Assembly (NCBI GenBank): GCA_001931905.2
Contig: MSJI02000032.1
Coordinates: 1-16,115 of the forward strand
Direction: 5' to 3'
DNA from: Cladosporium sp. IMV 00045
Taxonomy: Eukaryota > Ascomycota > Dothideomycetes > Cladosporiales > Cladosporiaceae
Length of the DNA: 16,115 nt
Of this stretch, positions 14,001 through 16,115 are shown in pieces. Position 1 is the first letter of the stretch; every line of letters starts with the position of its first letter. A program made the position numbers and the translations under genes. The notes beneath the pieces are model-generated. The model had not been told where the DNA came from. It ran no database searches and worked only from the letters and a program-made list of their open reading frames with translations.

Positions 14001-16115
14001 GGACACCAACCCAAACCCGGGACGGGATTCGGTAAGGGATGGAGTAATAAGGGTGGTGCGTGAAGGCCAAATCGTTCGTTGAACGAGAAACGCGAAGACT
14101 CTCGGCGGATTTCCTTGGTTTGAGAGTTGGGGGTGGGATGGTTGTTGATACATGTACGGACGATGTGATGCCTTTTGGGGGGGTTTGGATTAGGTGATGT
14201 AAGGTTGATGTTCAATCTGAATTGCGTTCTGTGATGGATCTCATTTCTTTCATTTTATCTTTTCCTTCAAATCCAATGGAGTAATTGTTCAAAACGAACC
14301 ACCCTTTTTCACTTTATCACATTTCCCCAGCCACTCACATATCAATCACCAACCCAAAATCCCACCCTAATGAAACGAAAGGAGTAACGAGTGACGACCC
14401 ACCCTCTACCAAAGAGCGAAGAAAAACGATAACCGACCCAAAATTCAACACAATTGACAAAACCAATTACTGGCGCAAAATGAATACAATAAACCAACAT
14501 CATCGAATCTGGAGGTATACCGCAAACGAAGCAAGAACGTGGAGTAAAGATGAATACTACCTAAGACCTCATCACACCGGAAACTTCCATCAAGAGTGAG
14601 AGACCAAGGATACTTCACATTTCTCGTACTGTCGTCAACTCAACACAGAAAAAGGCACGAAAAGACATTAGCATAAACATGACAAACTTCCCATACTTAA
14701 TAATCAAACAGAGACACAATACTACTAAAACAAATCCATCAAGAAAACCACCCTCCACCCTCCCAGCCTGCAATACCAATCCACACCTCGAGTGATAATT
14801 TTGCTTTCCCCCATGATCATTAATCGCGCCTTAGCCTTGCCTCGACAGTTCCCATTTCTCTCTTGAACCATGCCTGCTTGGTTGGATCCGTCATACATCG
14901 TCCCAAGAACCATTCGTGTTAGGCAAGACTCAAAGCCGGATCAAGTTGAAAGCTGAAGGCAAAGAGACAAGAAGGAAAGACAAGGAGACAGGGAAAAGTG
15001 ACAAATGGAAAAGGAAAAGGAAACCTCAAAAAGATATGGAAAATAAGGAACCAGACTCTTAATTTCTTCTTCTCATTCTCCGAGGCGAACCAAGGGATGC
15101 AAAACTCGTAAAAGTAAAACCCCCCTATCCGTATCCCTTTGCTCTCCTCCTTCGTCGATTCTCCCTCTTCGTGTCCCCGACAAGAGGAAGGGAAAAAGGA
15201 AAAGGAAAACGTGAAATCTATCAAGGTATCATCTGCAAGCAAAAGAAAACAAAAAGCAAAATCGCGTCTTTCGCTCGCCCGTTTCCGGAAATAGAAAAAG
15301 TCGTCAAAAGAAAAACGCCCCGACGAGAAAGATGCGCGGAAGCTCAAGGCCAGAACGATGGTCGAGTGTGAAGGGAGGCCGATCCGCCCTGCACCCAGCT
15401 GCCAGGTGGTTGACGAGAACGCTCTCCCTCCAATGTAGCCCCAAGAGCCGCCACGCACGCACGTTCTCTTTTCTCGGATATTCCCATTTCTTTTCTTTCC
15501 ATTCTTCTTTCCGGCCAAGCAAAAAGCCGCAAATAACGCCCCAGGATTTGTTGTTGTTTTGGTTGATTGGATGGATTAACATATGCAGAGTTACGCTTTT
15601 GTGGGGTTTCGGATAAAAAAAGAGGCAAAAATGAGAAAGAAGAAGAAGAAACAAAGCAAGGGTATTAACGCCGTATGTTTGATGCGAGTAAGCAGGGCTG
15701 CGCTCTCGCTCCTGAAAACCAGCCGGTCGGGATAGTAAAAAGCAGATAATCGTGAACCGGTCGTGATGCACATGCGTTCGTCAGCAAGTAGGCCCAAGTA
15801 ACTTTTTGGTAGAGGTTTCGTAACAGGCCGTGATGCGGAAAAACCCAGGCGCACTGAAGCCCAGTGTTAGAACGCCAACTCTCCCACGCCAATGCAATGC
15901 AGACTGGCCCGGAAAGTCAACGCTGGTGTATCATGCTGGTTCAATAACCGAGTGGAAGCGCACGCTCAATCGCAAAATTCGCAAAAGGAAAACGCCGAAA
16001 AGGAAAAGGTTTTTGTGGCCGCTCAGTGCAGCAGTGAAGCTGACATTGGCTGAGCCGAAGAGCCGCTGAGGTTCTACCACCAGCTGGAGGGGCCGCTCGG
16101 GTTGCCGTAGCCACC
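14001..16115. other. Gene-poor right end: AC-rich block then purine-rich tracts
   Basis: No convincing gene, tRNA or rRNA. From about 14281 to 14760 the plus strand is strongly A/C-rich. From about 14940 to 15340 and 15600 to 15660 it carries purine runs such as ggaaaaggaaaaggaaa, with a pyrimidine run at about 15462-15515. The 199-residue minus frame at 15518-14919 is Phe/Ser-rich only because of these purine runs. The last 400 bp have more mixed composition and may be promoter or 5' leader of a gene beyond the edge. Short direct repeats (ccggtcgggat / ccggtcgtgat, near 15722 and 15758) were noticed. Confidence 0.55.

Noticed and set aside
14285..14599. 104-codon plus-strand frame
   Set aside because: Starts at TTG, lies in an AC-rich block whose Thr/Asn/His/Pro composition follows directly from the base skew.
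14919..15518. 199-codon minus-strand Phe/Ser-rich frame with hydrophobic runs
   Set aside because: Its Phe-rich 'membrane' text comes from GGAAAA-type purine runs on the plus strand; no conserved character.
15938..15956. ggttcaataacc resembling a tRNA B box
   Set aside because: It lacks the consensus end and any A box or cloverleaf partner; it is a short hairpin-like string.
15830..16069. 79-codon plus-strand frame near the right edge
   Set aside because: Basic, no domain; too little sequence to support it, and the region looks like upstream DNA.

Overview
The window looks like nuclear DNA of a filamentous ascomycete, plausibly a dothideomycete (the class is inference). It has intron-poor genes, one 62-nt spliceosomal intron with a GTAAGT donor and CTGAC branch-like site, pyrimidine-rich leaders, long Ser/Pro/Gln-rich proteins and many Lys-Arg (kexin-type) sites. 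No bacterial operon, rRNA, tRNA, CRISPR or intact transposon was seen.

Layout. (1) 3-647 (+): 3' end of a Gln/Ser/Pro-rich protein ending in a coiled coil; its 5' part lies outside the window. (2) 648-2719: gene-poor, and its right half holds a degenerate tandem repeat array (about 1866-2612; unit about 205-248 bp). (3) 2720-4264 (-): RSA4/Notchless, a 60S assembly factor. (4) 4265-4578: compact divergent promoter. (5) 4579-7523 (+): UTP13, a 90S/SSU-processome factor with one intron. (6) 8019-13046 (+): an unrecognised 1675-residue exported low-complexity protein with an N-terminal membrane segment, 11 Lys-Arg sites, two tandem four-cysteine modules, a Tyr-Gly-rich stretch and C-terminal 56-residue repeats. 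(7) 13047-14000: the same frame stays open for 317 more codons beyond a single TAA and carries two further 56-residue repeats. (8) 14001-16115: no convincing gene; AC-rich, then purine-rich tracts.

How it works together. RSA4 and UTP13 are WD40 proteins of the large- and small-subunit assembly pathways. They are transcribed divergently from about 314 bp, which suggests co-regulation of ribosome biogenesis. The large protein at 8019 appears unrelated and looks like a secretory kexin-processed polyprotein. It is the most novel item here: two exactly 110-codon cysteine modules each end at the same GHSKR site, and a four-copy gapless 56-residue repeat family is split by an in-frame stop.
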